Below are positions 51,456 to 64,000 of a stretch of 64,000 nt of DNA, one piece after another. The notes beneath the pieces were generated by a model. It was not told the origin of the DNA. It was given only the letters and a program-made list of their open reading frames with translations, and made no database searches. The position numbers and the translations under genes were made by a program. Position 1 is the first letter of the stretch. The number at the start of each line of letters is the position of its first letter. The DNA comes from Numida meleagris (Eukaryota > Chordata > Aves > Galliformes > Numididae), in the NCBI RefSeq assembly GCF_002078875.1, contig NC_034410.1, positions 96,525,292 to 96,589,291 of the forward strand, in the 5' to 3' direction.

Positions 51456-51870
51456 AGTGAAGGATGACTGAGGTCACACACCTCAACTACTGTGTTCAGT
51501 TTTGGGCCCCTCACTACAAAAAAAGACATTGAGGCCCTGGAGCACGCTCAGAGAAGGGCAACGAAGCTTTGAAGAGCCTGGAGCACAGGCCTTAAGGGGA
51601 GCAACTGAGGGAACTCAGATTGTTCAGTCTGGAGAAGGAGGCGGCTCAGGGGAGACCTTATCACTACCTGAGAGGAGGTTGTAGCAAGGTGGGAGGCAGC
51701 CTCTTCTCCCAGGTAACAGTGAGAAGATGAGAGGTTACGGCATCAAGTTGCACCAGGGGAAGTTCAGGTTGGACGTTAGGAAAAAATTCTTATCTGAAAG
51801 AGTGGTGATGCATTGGAACAACTGGGGAACAACTCAGAGCTGGTGGGCTGCAAGTCTGGCTTCATGAGCC
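51456..51870 (+). mobile_element. CR1 LINE fragment, sense, 3'-incomplete
   Basis: Landmarks include 'actactgtgttcagttttgg', 'gcccctcactacaaaaaaag', 'acattgaggccctggagcac', 'gagaagggcaacgaagcttt', 'ggggagaccttatcactacc' and 'gaaagagtggtgatgcattg'. The similarity fades just after this block, so the usual 3' end is missing. Frameshifts remove the ORF. Confidence 0.92.
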
Positions 51871-54800
51871 TGGTGGCCATGCACAACATCAGATGAGAGA
51901 ACACTGCTTTGTAAGCATCACTGTTGGCAGATGGAAACTTAAGAGTGCTGATGTGCTCTTGCATTACTTCATGGCCGAGTCTTCTGTTAACACATCTTCC
52001 CTCAGAGGCAAAAAAAATTTAAACCAGGGTTACTGCTTTAAATGAATGCAGAACTACAAACCACATCCAGGCAGTAACAATGTGCAAATCAAAATGATAC
52101 TGAAATGCAGGAATTTGTCATCAAACATCAATTCATACAGGAACCTCAGCTTTTAATCTCTACAGTAAAAGGCATTAATAACCAACATCATCAGGTTTAA
52201 AAGCCTAAAACAAGCAATAAAAAACACTGTCTCAAATAACATAATCCGGTTACTCTGGAGAAAAAGTCTATCAATTTGCCTTCTTACATAAAATTAATAT
52301 CTACATGCATTGTTGCCCTCTAATAGAAATGACTGCATAGTCCTGAAGACATCCCTTTGCTGTATGGAAAGGGCTACTTCTGTTACAAAAAAGATTAATG
52401 GCATTAGCATATTCTGCTTGTATTAAAAGACTGGCGAGGGATCTCGTGCTAAAAAATTGTCATTGACAACACAAACTTTCAGTAGGTGAAAACTTTATTT
52501 CCACTCTCATCATACACTTGACTACTCCAAAGTCTCATTTAATTTTGGTATGGACTCCATTAGCTTGGGAATGACAGCTCTATCCTTTAAAACAAATGCG
52601 TTAATAATAACAGTAACAATAATAATTCCATAGATATGTGCAAAGATGCTGAACATTCTGAACTAGAAGGAAGCAAACAGAAGAGCATAATGCCGCTGAA
52701 CAGAGGCAGCTTCACATATCTCATGCAACCACTAAGATGTGAAGATCACTAATGTCACTAAGATTTAAGATGATCCGCAGACACCCAAAGCAATGCTTAG
52801 CTGCACACTATAGCACCAGCAATATGAACATGCTGCCATGCAACTGAATCTTCAAGATGCTTGAAGGGATTCCCTCCCATCTCAAAGCAGTTCTCCAGAC
52901 ATTGTATAGCTGTAAAATACTTCAAGAACAAACTCTTGCTGACTGTTGCTAAGCACAAAGGTACCACAGGGCTCTCCTGGGACTCCTCTTTGCAGTAGGG
53001 TTTAAATAGCTAGTGCTTCCAAAGCATTACTGTTGTAGTCTGGACTGAGGGCTGTTTCATAAGTACTTATCAAACTGATTTGCATCATGGAGTGGTTTTG
53101 TAGCACATGAATTGAATCCCTTTTGTCGGAAGGTAATGCAGAGGGTGCACTGCAGGTACATGTTTAATGTTCTGTAACAATTTACAGGTATTGAGTCCAT
53201 AAAACCAGATTTCTTTTGCCTTCAGCCCTTTTCCCTCTGGGGAGGAGGTGTGAAATAGCCCAGCCTAGGGAAGTAGGGTAACTCCACAGGATCAGGCTAC
53301 AGCTAAGGCACCATAAAATGCATGTGTTGTCTGTGCTAGATCCTCAGTACTGACTCCTTTGCTTCACCAGTGCATCCTTCCGCCAAATCCCATTCACAGG
53401 TGTGGACAGGCAGCACCAGGAGTCTTCAGTGGTTATTTAAAAACAAATCACAAGACTGAAATGATGCTCCAGCTCCATGCTTCAATACCCAAATATCTTC
53501 AGTTTTCTAGTTCTTGCTCCCTCCATCCTCACTGCCCCTATTTTCTCTTCTGGACTCCAGGACAAGGTGCTACAGCTCACCAACACCCAGATGGGAGAGT
53601 GTGATGAAGGGCTTGGAGATGATACATGCTGTCCTTGAGGTGCCCCTTCATAGTGCTGTACACATACAAAGGAAGGCACTCACTAGGCTTGCTTTATTTC
53701 AGTATAAGTGAATTCAAGCTTGGACCTAAATCTTTCTTGCTGTCTTATTAAGCTGTGGAGAGCAGAGATACACTGTCATGAAAATACCCACCTTCATTAG
53801 GGATGTAGAGAGATCTTTAAATGCTAATGCTTTGCTAGCAACTCAGCCTACAAAGCTGTTCACTTCAGAACTCAAATTGCCCTCCCAAGAACCAGCAAAC
53901 TGCTCTCTGGGTCAAAATACAACAATAAACCACATTCAGAAGTCCTAAACCAAGCTAGCTTCCCCGAAAAACATGACTTCTGAAAGGGAAGAAAGCTATT
54001 TTCAAGCTTTTATGGCTGAAATATTTCATGGCAACATTATAGCTACAACAAATTCCTCTGTAGGAGGAAAGACTTCAGGCAAAAATTAAAGAGAGAGGAT
54101 TTGATTTATAATGGAAAATAAGCTAGAAGTAACAGGCCAAGTTTTGCTTACACTGAATAATACTTAGCACCTACATAGGAAAATTCCCACTGACTGCAGT
54201 CAGGGTAGATCTGAGGCTTTAAACATGCAGTCTCCACTTCAGCTCCAGAATAAGAGCACTAAAAATTAGGTGTCAGACTGGGACATGCCCTTCCGATGAG
54301 AAAGGGAAGAAACAGTGCATGTGGAGCCCTACCTTCCTCGGGGAAGAGGTTGGGGGGGGTGGGGGGGAGGGGAATAAAAGCAGGCTGGCTTCAGTCCTCC
54401 AGGGGAAAACTGTCTTCAATTGTTCATTAAGCCGGTTATTAAATACCTGCAGGAAAAAGTTGACTGGTGTAAGTGATGGTGAAGCCCAAGTCCACATCAG
54501 AGCTTACAGCTAAAATAAGGAGCTTGGAGAAAGGACCTACCCAGCCCCAGCTGTCAGACACTGCATGCCTCAAGGCTGCTGGGTTTAAGCCAGGCCAGTT
54601 AGGAAACAGGCAAAACCCACAGTTTGCTGCAGGCAGAGACGGCAGGTGACTGCCTTCTGCTGCTGGCTGTGTTACAGAGGCAGTCTGTGTCCTCCTCCTG
54701 CCTACGGTGGGGAGAGGAGATGGAGCTGTGCTGCAGTACTGGGGTTACCATCCTGCTCCAGGTGAACAAGGACTAAAGGGAGCAAAGCTGTTTGAGCAGG

Positions 54801-57800
54801 ATCCAACCCAGCTTCAGTGCCTGGTGCTGTATTTGTTCTCCAGTTTGCAAAGCAATGTCAATGTAACGTGGGCTCAGACAGCAAAGCTGCCATTTATGGC
54901 CTCAGCAGCCAAGAAAGCAGACGAACCTGAGCATCTGCATTTGCAATCTTCACTACTCCATAAAAGACAAGGTCAGACAGAAAACATGTGTTTCATATTT
55001 GCAAATCTGAATGATTTATATTAGAGGAGCAGGGCTGGACCATGTGCAGCCTCTAGGTTGTTAAAATTTAATTTACTAATCAATTACTATCAGATGCTAG
55101 ACTCCTTCAGCTGCCCCATATGAGGAGCATAGCTTCTCACAGAACCCTGTCTTGATTTCAGAGCTGTATCTCCTTCCAGGGGCTGAAGGGAGGAAGGTGG
55201 AGTGGGCGAGCAAAAGAAAAGGTCTTTCAGATCAAGGGACTACTCAGTCCTATAAGATTTCATTTATTTATTTATAAGAGAAGCCCCTAGAGCATTATGT
55301 GCCTCTTTCTGTTGGCCATACAGGTCAATGGAAAGATGCTGACCACCCGCCATTAATTTTACAAGGCAGCTTTACCTGAGGAAGTAGATGCATTAAAATG
55401 AATGGGAGTTCTCTTTCCTCAGGGGAGCAAGTCTGAAGGATGCCGCAAGTCTCTAGCTGCACTGCCGTCATTTGGTCACACTGCTTCTCAGCCACCAGTC
55501 CCAGTTAAAAATTTTTAAGGCATTATAAGCCTGTGCCTCTCAGCACCCAAAACTAAGTGAAGTAGGATGAAAAGACAGAAGCAAGAAGTACTTTTGCTGA
55601 TAAACATCTTTCCAAGTACATGGATTAAGAGCTGTATGTTGGCTCTCCACAAACTCAAAGCAGCAGCAGGAACACCACACCTCTCATAGCTTGCTATCTC
55701 ATCTTTGTACACATGGCAATTACCCCACAGTCCCGAGAGAGTTTGAGCGTGTCTCTAAAGCTCAGGAACACTGGATACCATCCCTACTCTTCAAATTGAG
55801 TTAAAGAAAACTTGATGGCTTGCATGATTTGTGGACACATGCAGATGACAACTGAATGGCTCCTGTCCTCCCCCTCTTCAGGATGGGAGCATCAAGAACA
55901 TTGCAATAGAGTGGAAATCTTATCGTTTAAAATTAGGAGAATGCAGGGCTGCTATAATGCTGCCTTACCCCATGCCTGCGCATCCTCCTCTTCAACTGTG
56001 CCTGCTCCTCTCAAAGGAGCAAGACAGTATTGTCCTTTCTCAGTGATACTTTGCCTGTCCAGTACTGATAATGAGAGGCCTAAACAAATATTGAAACTCA
56101 TCAGAAAGGATAAAATATCTCAGCAAACCTTTGCAGAGCATGTTCTTCACTTTCAAGATCACCTGCAAGATAGAGAAACAAGATTGTTTTTACAGTCCTA
56201 GCTCCAGTTCACTGAACAACTCTAGTTACACCCCATTCAGGATACAAACATCAACACTAGCATTGGTTGAACAGCTTTTTGAATGTCCTCTGTTAAATTT
56301 AGCTCCTTTCTTGGTTAGTAAGTCACGCATGAAATGATTCTGGCTTCCTTCTAGCATGGTAATTGGAGACCAATAACATTTTCAAATTACGGGTGAATTG
56401 CCAGCTCTTCTCTCCAACTCTTTGCTATCTGCATTTTGGGTGACAGGCTCCCTAAGAATAGGTTAATGTTACTACTCTTGGAATAGAAGAGGGAAATATT
56501 TTTAACTGGGGAGTAATCAATCCAGTCCAAACTTTCAGATGGAGAGTCATTCACATTAAGGTTCACAAAATTCGAGAACTATTTTTTTTTTTCCCCTCAA
56601 TAAATACCCAGCAGGTCACAGGCAGTTGGACAGCTAACTCCACCATGGTAATTTATGATACCATGTCAAACTATAGAAATGCAGCTTTTTTCCCCCCTTG
56701 CTTTTTTTTTTTTTCCTGAGGGTGGGGCAAGGAAAGGAGATGAAGGGAGAAAAAAGCCAAAAAATGTCAGGCTCCAGGAATATTATAGTGCCATCAATTA
56801 CTAAAGACGGACTGTAATAGATAGTGTATCAGTTTATGCTAAAGCTTCCAATCCATAATGTTCTGATTGTTGTTGGTGGTTATTTTTGTTGTTTTTTTCT
56901 GAATGCTAGTACTTCAGGTGTGTTTATGCCTTTCCAGAACACTTCATTCAGCCCCATTTTCATTAAATGCAGAAGACAAATGCTGTTGACCTGATCTTAC
57001 CCACTAACTATAACTGGAGAACTCCAGCAATATTGCTGTCTAGCAGATTTATTCCGACCTGGCACTACTACTTAGAAACAGCCTCATTAACAGGCAGCTA
57101 AAGCAGTAGAGTGAAACATGGCAAACTGTGTGCAACAAACGCAAGGACAGCAGGCCCTGCTACATTCAGCAACCCTATGCTGGCTATGACCCCAATAAGA
57201 CACTGTAAGTGCTTGTGATGGAAGAGGAGAGCTGGCAGAAAGCTTTCCGGTCAAGACAAAGAACAAATCCAGAAGCAGTGCTTGCAGGGTAATCAGCCCA
57301 GCAATTAGACTAAGTAGCATCCAATTCCTATTTTAAATCCCTCCTGTAGTACCATTTGAAGAGCCCTGTTTTCCACACTCTGGCACCATAGAGTTTCTGA
57401 ATGCTGCTATGTTGTTGACTCCTCCAGCTCTGGAAACAGCTGCATTTCAGTAACAACTCCAACACCCCCAAATGTTAAGAAGCTTGAAGACTTTGCTTGA
57501 CATGAAATGGCCTTGACAAGACGTAGATGTTGCTTTGACCTCCAACTTACCCTTGTCCACACAAGTCATACAGTCCACTTGTCTCTTTCTGTGATATCCA
57601 GCAACAGGAACCAGTGCTTCAATGCTCTGACAGAAGAAGAAAGCAGATGCTTTTGCCCTGAGTGGGGAGGATCTGTGCCTGGTAAACACATACAGGAATC
57701 TCAGTCAGGACCTGTCTGCGAGAAAGGGGTGAAAGCCAGAAGCTCGCAATCCTTCGCAGCAGGAATTTTGGCCTCGAGGCAGCGCACCTTGCACACAGCT

Positions 57801-60800
57801 GAGGATCAGCTGCACTATGTAGGCGAGTACACGAAGCAGGGAGAAAGGCAGTTTACTGCTCCAACTTGATGTGCACTTGGAGAATGCTGGATTCCAACTT
57901 ATCTCCCACTCTGAACCCCAGGGACATTCAATTCTTGACTCAGATCCAGAACAAGACTTCAGGATTTGCTCCCACCTCTGCAATCTCAACATTAATTTGG
58001 TACATCCATAATTACAAAATACAAAGATTGCATCACTGATGAAATACAAAATCATAGTTTTATTTATTTTGGCTCTCTTCCGTCCTTTCAGGACAGTGAT
58101 CTTTTGAAGTACGTGCAGCCACTGTTGTGGGCAGATCTGTGCAGACTGCTGCAGTGCTTCATCCACTCCTGCCAGTGACAGACATTCTAGCCCTTGACAG
58201 TTCTAACCTTACGCAGCTCGGACGCATACCTTCCAGACCCTGCAGCAAGCCTCTCATTCTTGCCACTGAGACCTTTTGATGAAAGAGTTCAACCAGTAGA
58301 AATGAGATTATAATCAACCATTGTCCTTGACTTCTGCTGGGAACAACCCGATGGCAGCCTGGTTGTGAGAGGTCGTGAAAGGGCTGGGAGCTGCCAGTCG
58401 CTCATCCAAGAAAGCCTGGAAGGCCTGGAGAGCCATGAAATAGCACAGTCTGGCTCAAAAAGTTGATATGTAATGTGTCGTCTCAAAATGAAGCATAGGG
58501 GCAAAAGTAATTTAGAGATTGATGGTCTGAACAAAAAACGCACCACAGCTGCCTAGGAGTAACTCAGATCTTCATCGGAGGAATAAATCACTGCCAGGGA
58601 TTTTCAGCAATTTACTTGGATACCAAGATCATCATCATCTTTAAATGCCGTTTAGAGATTATGTTTAGGAAAACTGGGAAAAGAGCCAAAGACACTAATA
58701 AGTGCATTGATATAAGTTAGAAGACTAATGAGAAACATTACATTCATATTTTAAGCAACTAACTTGCATTTACCCAGCCATCTCAACATGTACTTACATA
58801 TCAGATGACACATGCTATATTATGAACCGCATCACAGTTAATTCAAAGGAGCGTGAATTCCTCAGTCAGAGAAAGAGTTCAGTGATATATGACAGCACTT
58901 AAAAGTCTGCTTCAGAATGGAAAGTTACTGCAGAATAGTTTGTATATTTTAAGTTCAAGCCTTCATTTAATCCACCACAACTCTCAGTGTGGACATGACC
59001 TAAATCTAATGATTACATATAAATAATGGGTGAATGAGATATTTGGTTGAGGACAAAAAAAAAAACAAAAGCAGTACCAACATGCTGGCGTAGTTGTCAC
59101 CAGAGCACAGCACACCCTGGATGGCTGACAGAGACCAGTAGCTCTCTATCAACTCCAGCCTTATAACAGTACATTCATTTTATTTCTTGTTTCTCTTCGA
59201 TGAGTACAAACCAAGTTTGGCAGTGCATCCATTAAAAGCAATGGTTTTAATAACATGTTTGAGACCCAAGAAAAAAAATACTGGAAAGAGCAAAGATTTA
59301 CTGGAATATCCTACCAGAGCAATGGCTTAGTTTCCCCTCATGGCAAACTGAAAAAAAAAAAACGGTAAATACCAACGACTCAAAAATACCAATGATTCAA
59401 GATATACTCCTGCTGCTGCAGCAAAGACAAAATATATACACTTGCCAAATGGAGAAAGGAAACAATGCAGCAGATAGCAGGATCCCACTTCTTTAGATTC
59501 TCTACCTGCTTGCTGTACATCTGGATACTTCACTGAAGAAACTTATTTGATTAAAGTAGCATAAATTTGACAGTAGCTGAAGGGACAGCATAAAAAATAC
59601 TTTCCCCTAACACATTGTAGTGTAAGTGTTAGAGACACTCAAAATCCCTTCACATTTCTGACAAAAATAGCAACTTGTTTGATGACTTGTGTAAAACATG
59701 CATGTGATTTACATTATGGCTCTAACAACACTCTTATTTGTCAAACTGCACATAAATTTCCCAGTTGTTTCACTACCTTTCTTCATACCTACACTCAGGA
59801 CATCATAAGAGAGCAAAGAGTACTTGGAGCACTGGTCTTGAAACCTCCATGCTGTCTTCTTTCTGTATCCACTCTTTTCCAGATCTCACACTACCTTCTT
59901 TGTCTCTTTTCATGCTTTGGTCATCTTGAATCTATTTACTAACATATCCCACCTTCTGGTCCATAAAGAAGAGAGTGGTAGTAACTGCAATATCTGCATG
60001 TAAAAGCAGTCAGTATTTTTGTTATAACAAAACAATACCACAAATGGTATTCAGCGTTATTCATGATGTAACAAGCTATAAGGAAAACAACAGTCACAGG
60101 CTTTTCTCCCTATAAATGATGCACCAGTTTGGGAATTATTACATTCTGTATTACTGACAATCTAAAAAAAGGTAATACAAAAAGCTGTTAGCAACATGAT
60201 ACAGTCAAGGAAGAACAGCAAAGGTGCAAAAACAAGGAAAAAGAACTGTGCAAACAATCTGCCTTCATAGTGGTCCCATCCCTCTCTCCTCACCTTGCAG
60301 ATGAAACAGAAAATGGCATTTATCTGAAGCTGAGTCCTTTTGGCAAATTCCAGGAGAAGCCCTCTCTTCCAGCAGCCAACGCGCTGCTGCATTATGGCTG
60401 ACTTCCTCACTTGGTCCATTTTCACTTAGCTTTTTCTCCCCTCCCAACTTGTGCACTGTATTTTGTCTGAGGCACTGCGTATGAAGTAGTGGCTGCAAGG
60501 AGGGTTACAGCTGCATGAGAGTCAGCTCAGAGTTCAAGATCTCCATTATCAAGTTAAACTGCACACTGGCTACTGCTTTATGTACTCTTCATCTGCCTGT
60601 TTTCTGTAACCTGGCTCTTCATCACCTGATTTCCCAGGGCCATGCTAAGAGGAGAGGAAGGTTCTATCCTCCACAGCTGGGATTTGAGCCTCTGGAGGGG
60701 TCCATTTGTTCTGGGATAAATCACTGGCACGGAGGAAGGAGATGCATATCAGCGCATTAAGAAGATGGGAAGAAAGGAGCAAGGCTGTGTGGTGCTTGCC

Positions 60801-61800
60801 TCACGCATTAGCACCCAATGCAGCCATGCTATCACAAAGGATTTGCCCTCAGTCTGAGTGAGGAGCATGGCACCAACTGTGTAGATTCAGACATCTAGGC
60901 AGGTGCTGCAAGTGATGAGTAGCAGTAGTAGTTTCTAACAAAATCAATACTTTGAGCATATTTAAATGTAAAATCTATCCTAGCCACTCTCTGGCTGCAG
61001 AGGAAAACCCTTTGCCTGCTCTGTGGCACCATCTAGTGCTTACAAAGTAACAACACTCCGGGGAAAACATCCATTCCAGGTTATGCTTTGTTAGGAAAAA
61101 AAGTAAAATGAGAGTACATAAATACATATATAAAACATGCAATAGAAGTAATAACCCGTTTTCACTTTACAGGTGCTAGGATCTACTTCTGCCACCCCAG
61201 TATCCAAACGTCTCTGCTGAGTAACTCTGAGATGCAGCACACTACTACGCCTGTTAGCACCCCGGCAGAGGGCACGACAGAGCCCAGCCATGCTCACTGT
61301 CGTTACTCTCACTCTCAGTAGATGAGCCACCAACAGCCTTACTTTCTTCAAATGTACATGGAGACTTACAGCTGCTTCGTGCTTGTGCTCCAAGCTAGCA
61401 GCTATACTGCTGCATCACTGGAAATTATGGCTGACCCTGAAACAAAGACATGTCTCCCTTGCAGAAGGTGGTCACACGTCATTGCCAGCAGGTACTGAGC
61501 CATGGACACTGGGAAAAACAAGCCCATCTCCTGGGGATGATGATGGAAGGTTATTAGCATACAGCTGGATATTCCTACAGAACTCCATTAAACACAGATC
61601 TTAAGTGATTCCCTTCTGCTCTGGAAAGGAATATCTACTTGCTCCAATTTTATTACTGCTAGCAGTTGTTGGCTTTTTTTTTTGTTTAAAATGAACGTCT
61701 TATTTCTTACCATCCTCACAGTTTCTTTATCGCAACAACCAAGGAATGGTTTGCAGCACACTGGAAAACTTCACTGCCAGAGACTCTTCAGCCTTCAAGT
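51871..61800. other. Intergenic unique sequence, about 9.9 kb
   Basis: Apart from the G-rich tract near 54352, I see no gene, RNA or mobile element. Open frames up to about 150 codons (e.g. - strand near 57705-58166) carry no recognisable motif. No NAPG-like peptide, the expected downstream neighbour, is visible on the - strand. Confidence 0.55.
54352..54372 (+). repeat. G-rich tract with G-quadruplex potential
   Basis: Eight G, T, seven G, A, four G: enough G runs for one or more intramolecular quadruplexes on the + strand. Confidence 0.85.
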
Positions 61801-62085
61801 ATCATAGAATCATAGAATGAGCTAGGTTGGAAAAGACCTACAAGATCACCTAGTCCAACCATCCACCTACCACCAACAACCCCACTAAACCATGTCTCCC
61901 AACGCTATATCTAAACGTTTCTTGAACACCTCCAGGGATGGTGACTCAACCACCTCCCTGGGCAGCCTGTTCCAGCGTCTGACCACTCTTTCAGAAAAGT
62001 AGTATTTCCTAATGTCCAGCCTAAATCTCCCCTGGCGCCACTTGAAGCCATTCCCCCTCATCCTGTCACTAGTTACAAGAGAGAA
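61801..62085 (-). mobile_element. CR1 LINE fragment with intact 3' end, antisense
   Basis: The + strand begins 'atcatagaatcatagaatga' (reverse-complement ATTCTATG repeats). It continues with 'gatcacctagtccaaccatc', 'aaaccatgtctcccaacgct', 'aacacctccagggatggtga' and 'gggcagcctgttccagcgtc', to 'ccattccccctcatcctgtc'. The - strand open frame here is the degenerate ORF2 tail. It is the same CR1 group as the 13771 copy. Confidence 0.96.
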
Positions 62086-64000
62086 GTACTCCAGCAACTC
62101 TGACTTTAGAGCATCATTCTGCAACGATGAAGTCTAAGAATTACAGAGCTCACATTGTTCAACTGTGTGAAGATCTGTGCTTCTGCTATCTTTGCTGTCC
62201 TTTCATATTAAAAATGACTCAGCAATACATCCATACCATTTTCAGGTTAGCCTCTCACTTCTGGTAGCAGCATGCATCTTCATTCATTGTACAGGGAAGA
62301 CATCTTCACGTTACAAAGATACAGTACTATCCATTCTTCACAAGCACATATCACAGCAAATAGATTGTGGAAAAGTTTATGCCTTACCCACTACCTATAG
62401 CGGGTTATACTTACAATATACTTACTCTTCCAGATTTCACTCTGCCACTTTGTACCATCTTGCAAAGGAACCCTGTTGACAAATGCCCATTTTCCAAAAG
62501 AAAAAAAAGAATGGAAATTGTTTACCTACAATGAACATTTTTGATTTATCAGAGACACTCAAGTGTCCAGCCATTTATGTGGGTTATTTATGAGCACTCT
62601 GATGCAGCTAACATAAGTGACATACCATTTTCCCTCATTTTCCCTCCACTTTATTTCCTGCCTAGTGCTAACACTAACTCAAGCACTAATGCAGTCTAAA
62701 ACACACTGACTGCATGGAGACTAATCTAATCTAAATACATTGCTGCTACAGTAAATAGATTTAAAGAACCCTCCTAAAAAGGACCCAACAGAACAATGAA
62801 TACCCCAAATAAGTAGAGCTATTAACCTCTATGTAATTGCTCAGTCTTATTTTCTTAAACTAAACTTCAAGACATTTGGGATATCTAAACACAGCTTTGC
62901 TTCTGCTGTCAAACGCAGACCAAGATATAACATTTTCAATAAGCAGGATGCTTAAATGAAGTCCAACAAGACGTGCAAGTGAGATACAAATGAAGAACAG
63001 CAGCATGTGAGACTATTGGATGCCACCCTTTTCAAGTTTTGAAGTTACTCCTTAAGAATAATTCAGTCACCCAGAAAAAATAGAGGGAAAAAAACAGCAA
63101 TTGTGATATTTCAAGAGGTGAGAACCACACTTCTAGAGCTGACTCAAGCCATGTTTGCCCTAAGCTATATTGGAACAACTTCAAGACATTTTGTTATTAA
63201 CTTACAGATTTGAGTATTTTCTTCTTTTATTAAAGCACTATCGGATTTGCTTTGAAATGGAAAAAACCAAAACAGATAAAGGACAGCATTTGTCATACAA
63301 TTTGTTATTGAAAAGCACCTATTAGTGTTTAAAAAAGCTAGAAAAAGGTCACTTAAAAGTTTTAAGAGCAGTTTTAAAATTCACACTGATAATCCTTCAA
63401 ATGCACCCACTCTTCACTATTTCTGCATGAATTCAGCACATACAGAAACCTACTTATTTGATGTACTTTTAACAGAATCAGTTTCCATTCAAATACAAGT
63501 AGAATTCAATGCTGTTAGGATCCCCACTTCAAGAAAAACTTTCTGTAACTGAATTACTTACACTGGGAGGGAAAACCAAATAAACAAACCCTCGGTTAGC
63601 CTACAGAGCTGCTTAAACTTACACCAGCGACACTTCAATGTACAAGTAAAATGACAGAGGTAAAGAATAGACCATTCCAAAAACCAAACTAATCCTCCCT
63701 TTCACCAGATTCCAAGTCGTGGTTTTAAAATCAGCAAAGATCAATGACCTAAATAACCATGAAGTCGCTTCCACGCCTTCTTACTGCAGAACAGTTATCC
63801 TTGCTAGAAATTAACATTCGCATTCTTATGGCTAGAACATCCTCCACATTCAACTGACCCACCATTATTTTGGTCTAGGCACTTCTTTTTGCCTCTGGCA
63901 GAATCCAGAGGCACACAGGAGGCAGCTACTAGAGTCAGTATCAATACTCAAAGCATAGTCTTGTGAAAAAAGTCTCCAAACAACTCCGCTGCTCCCATCC
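62086..64000. other. Intergenic unique sequence to the window edge
   Basis: AT-rich DNA; no gene, RNA or repeat family recognised. Confidence 0.55.

Noticed and set aside
57705..58166. 153-codon - strand frame in the intergenic region
   Set aside because: No conserved domain recognised, not NAPG, and no splice or poly(A) context supporting a gene.
61091..61393. 100-codon - strand frame with a hydrophobic C-terminus
   Set aside because: The hydrophobic end comes from AT-rich sequence; no signal of a real gene.

Overview
This window is vertebrate nuclear DNA, almost certainly from a bird. It carries about eleven 5'-truncated CR1 LINE fragments, several with the avian ATTCTATG-type 3' terminal repeat. 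It has one large, multi-exon, intron-rich gene and no prokaryotic gene organisation. A single N inside a microsatellite (7198) suggests a draft assembly. The species is not decidable from sequence alone; a galliform or similar bird is a guess.

Positions 1 to about 40470 hold the 3' part of PIEZO2 on the + strand, the mechanically activated cation channel of touch and proprioception. I resolved 21 coding exons, all joined by GT-AG introns with continuous reading phase. They encode about 1221 C-terminal residues ending in a TGA stop at 38379-38381; the 5' exons lie upstream of the window. In order, the exons encode a charged cytosolic linker, an intracellular segment with an alternative-looking 168-nt exon, an acidic low-complexity exon, the last two four-helix membrane units with a Ser/basic loop between them, the anchor, the outer pore helix, the extracellular cap, the inner pore helix and the cytosolic C-terminal domain. 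A 3'UTR of up to 2.1 kb follows, with four AATAAA signals.

Positions from about 40470 to 64000 appear intergenic. I found no convincing coding exon, tRNA or rRNA there. The region holds five CR1 fragments, low-complexity tracts, a strong G-quadruplex-type G tract and otherwise unique AT-rich DNA. In mammals the next gene downstream of PIEZO2 is NAPG in convergent orientation; I looked for NAPG-like peptides on the - strand and saw none.

No new multi-gene system is present. The most interesting signals are an apparent exon duplication within PIEZO2 (16447-16614 versus the start of 18631-19023), the weak splice sites around that symmetric exon, opposite-orientation CR1 copies flanking two exons, a 316-nt uninterrupted purine run in intron 3, and an extracellular cap that differs from the mammalian protein much more than the flanking pore segments do.
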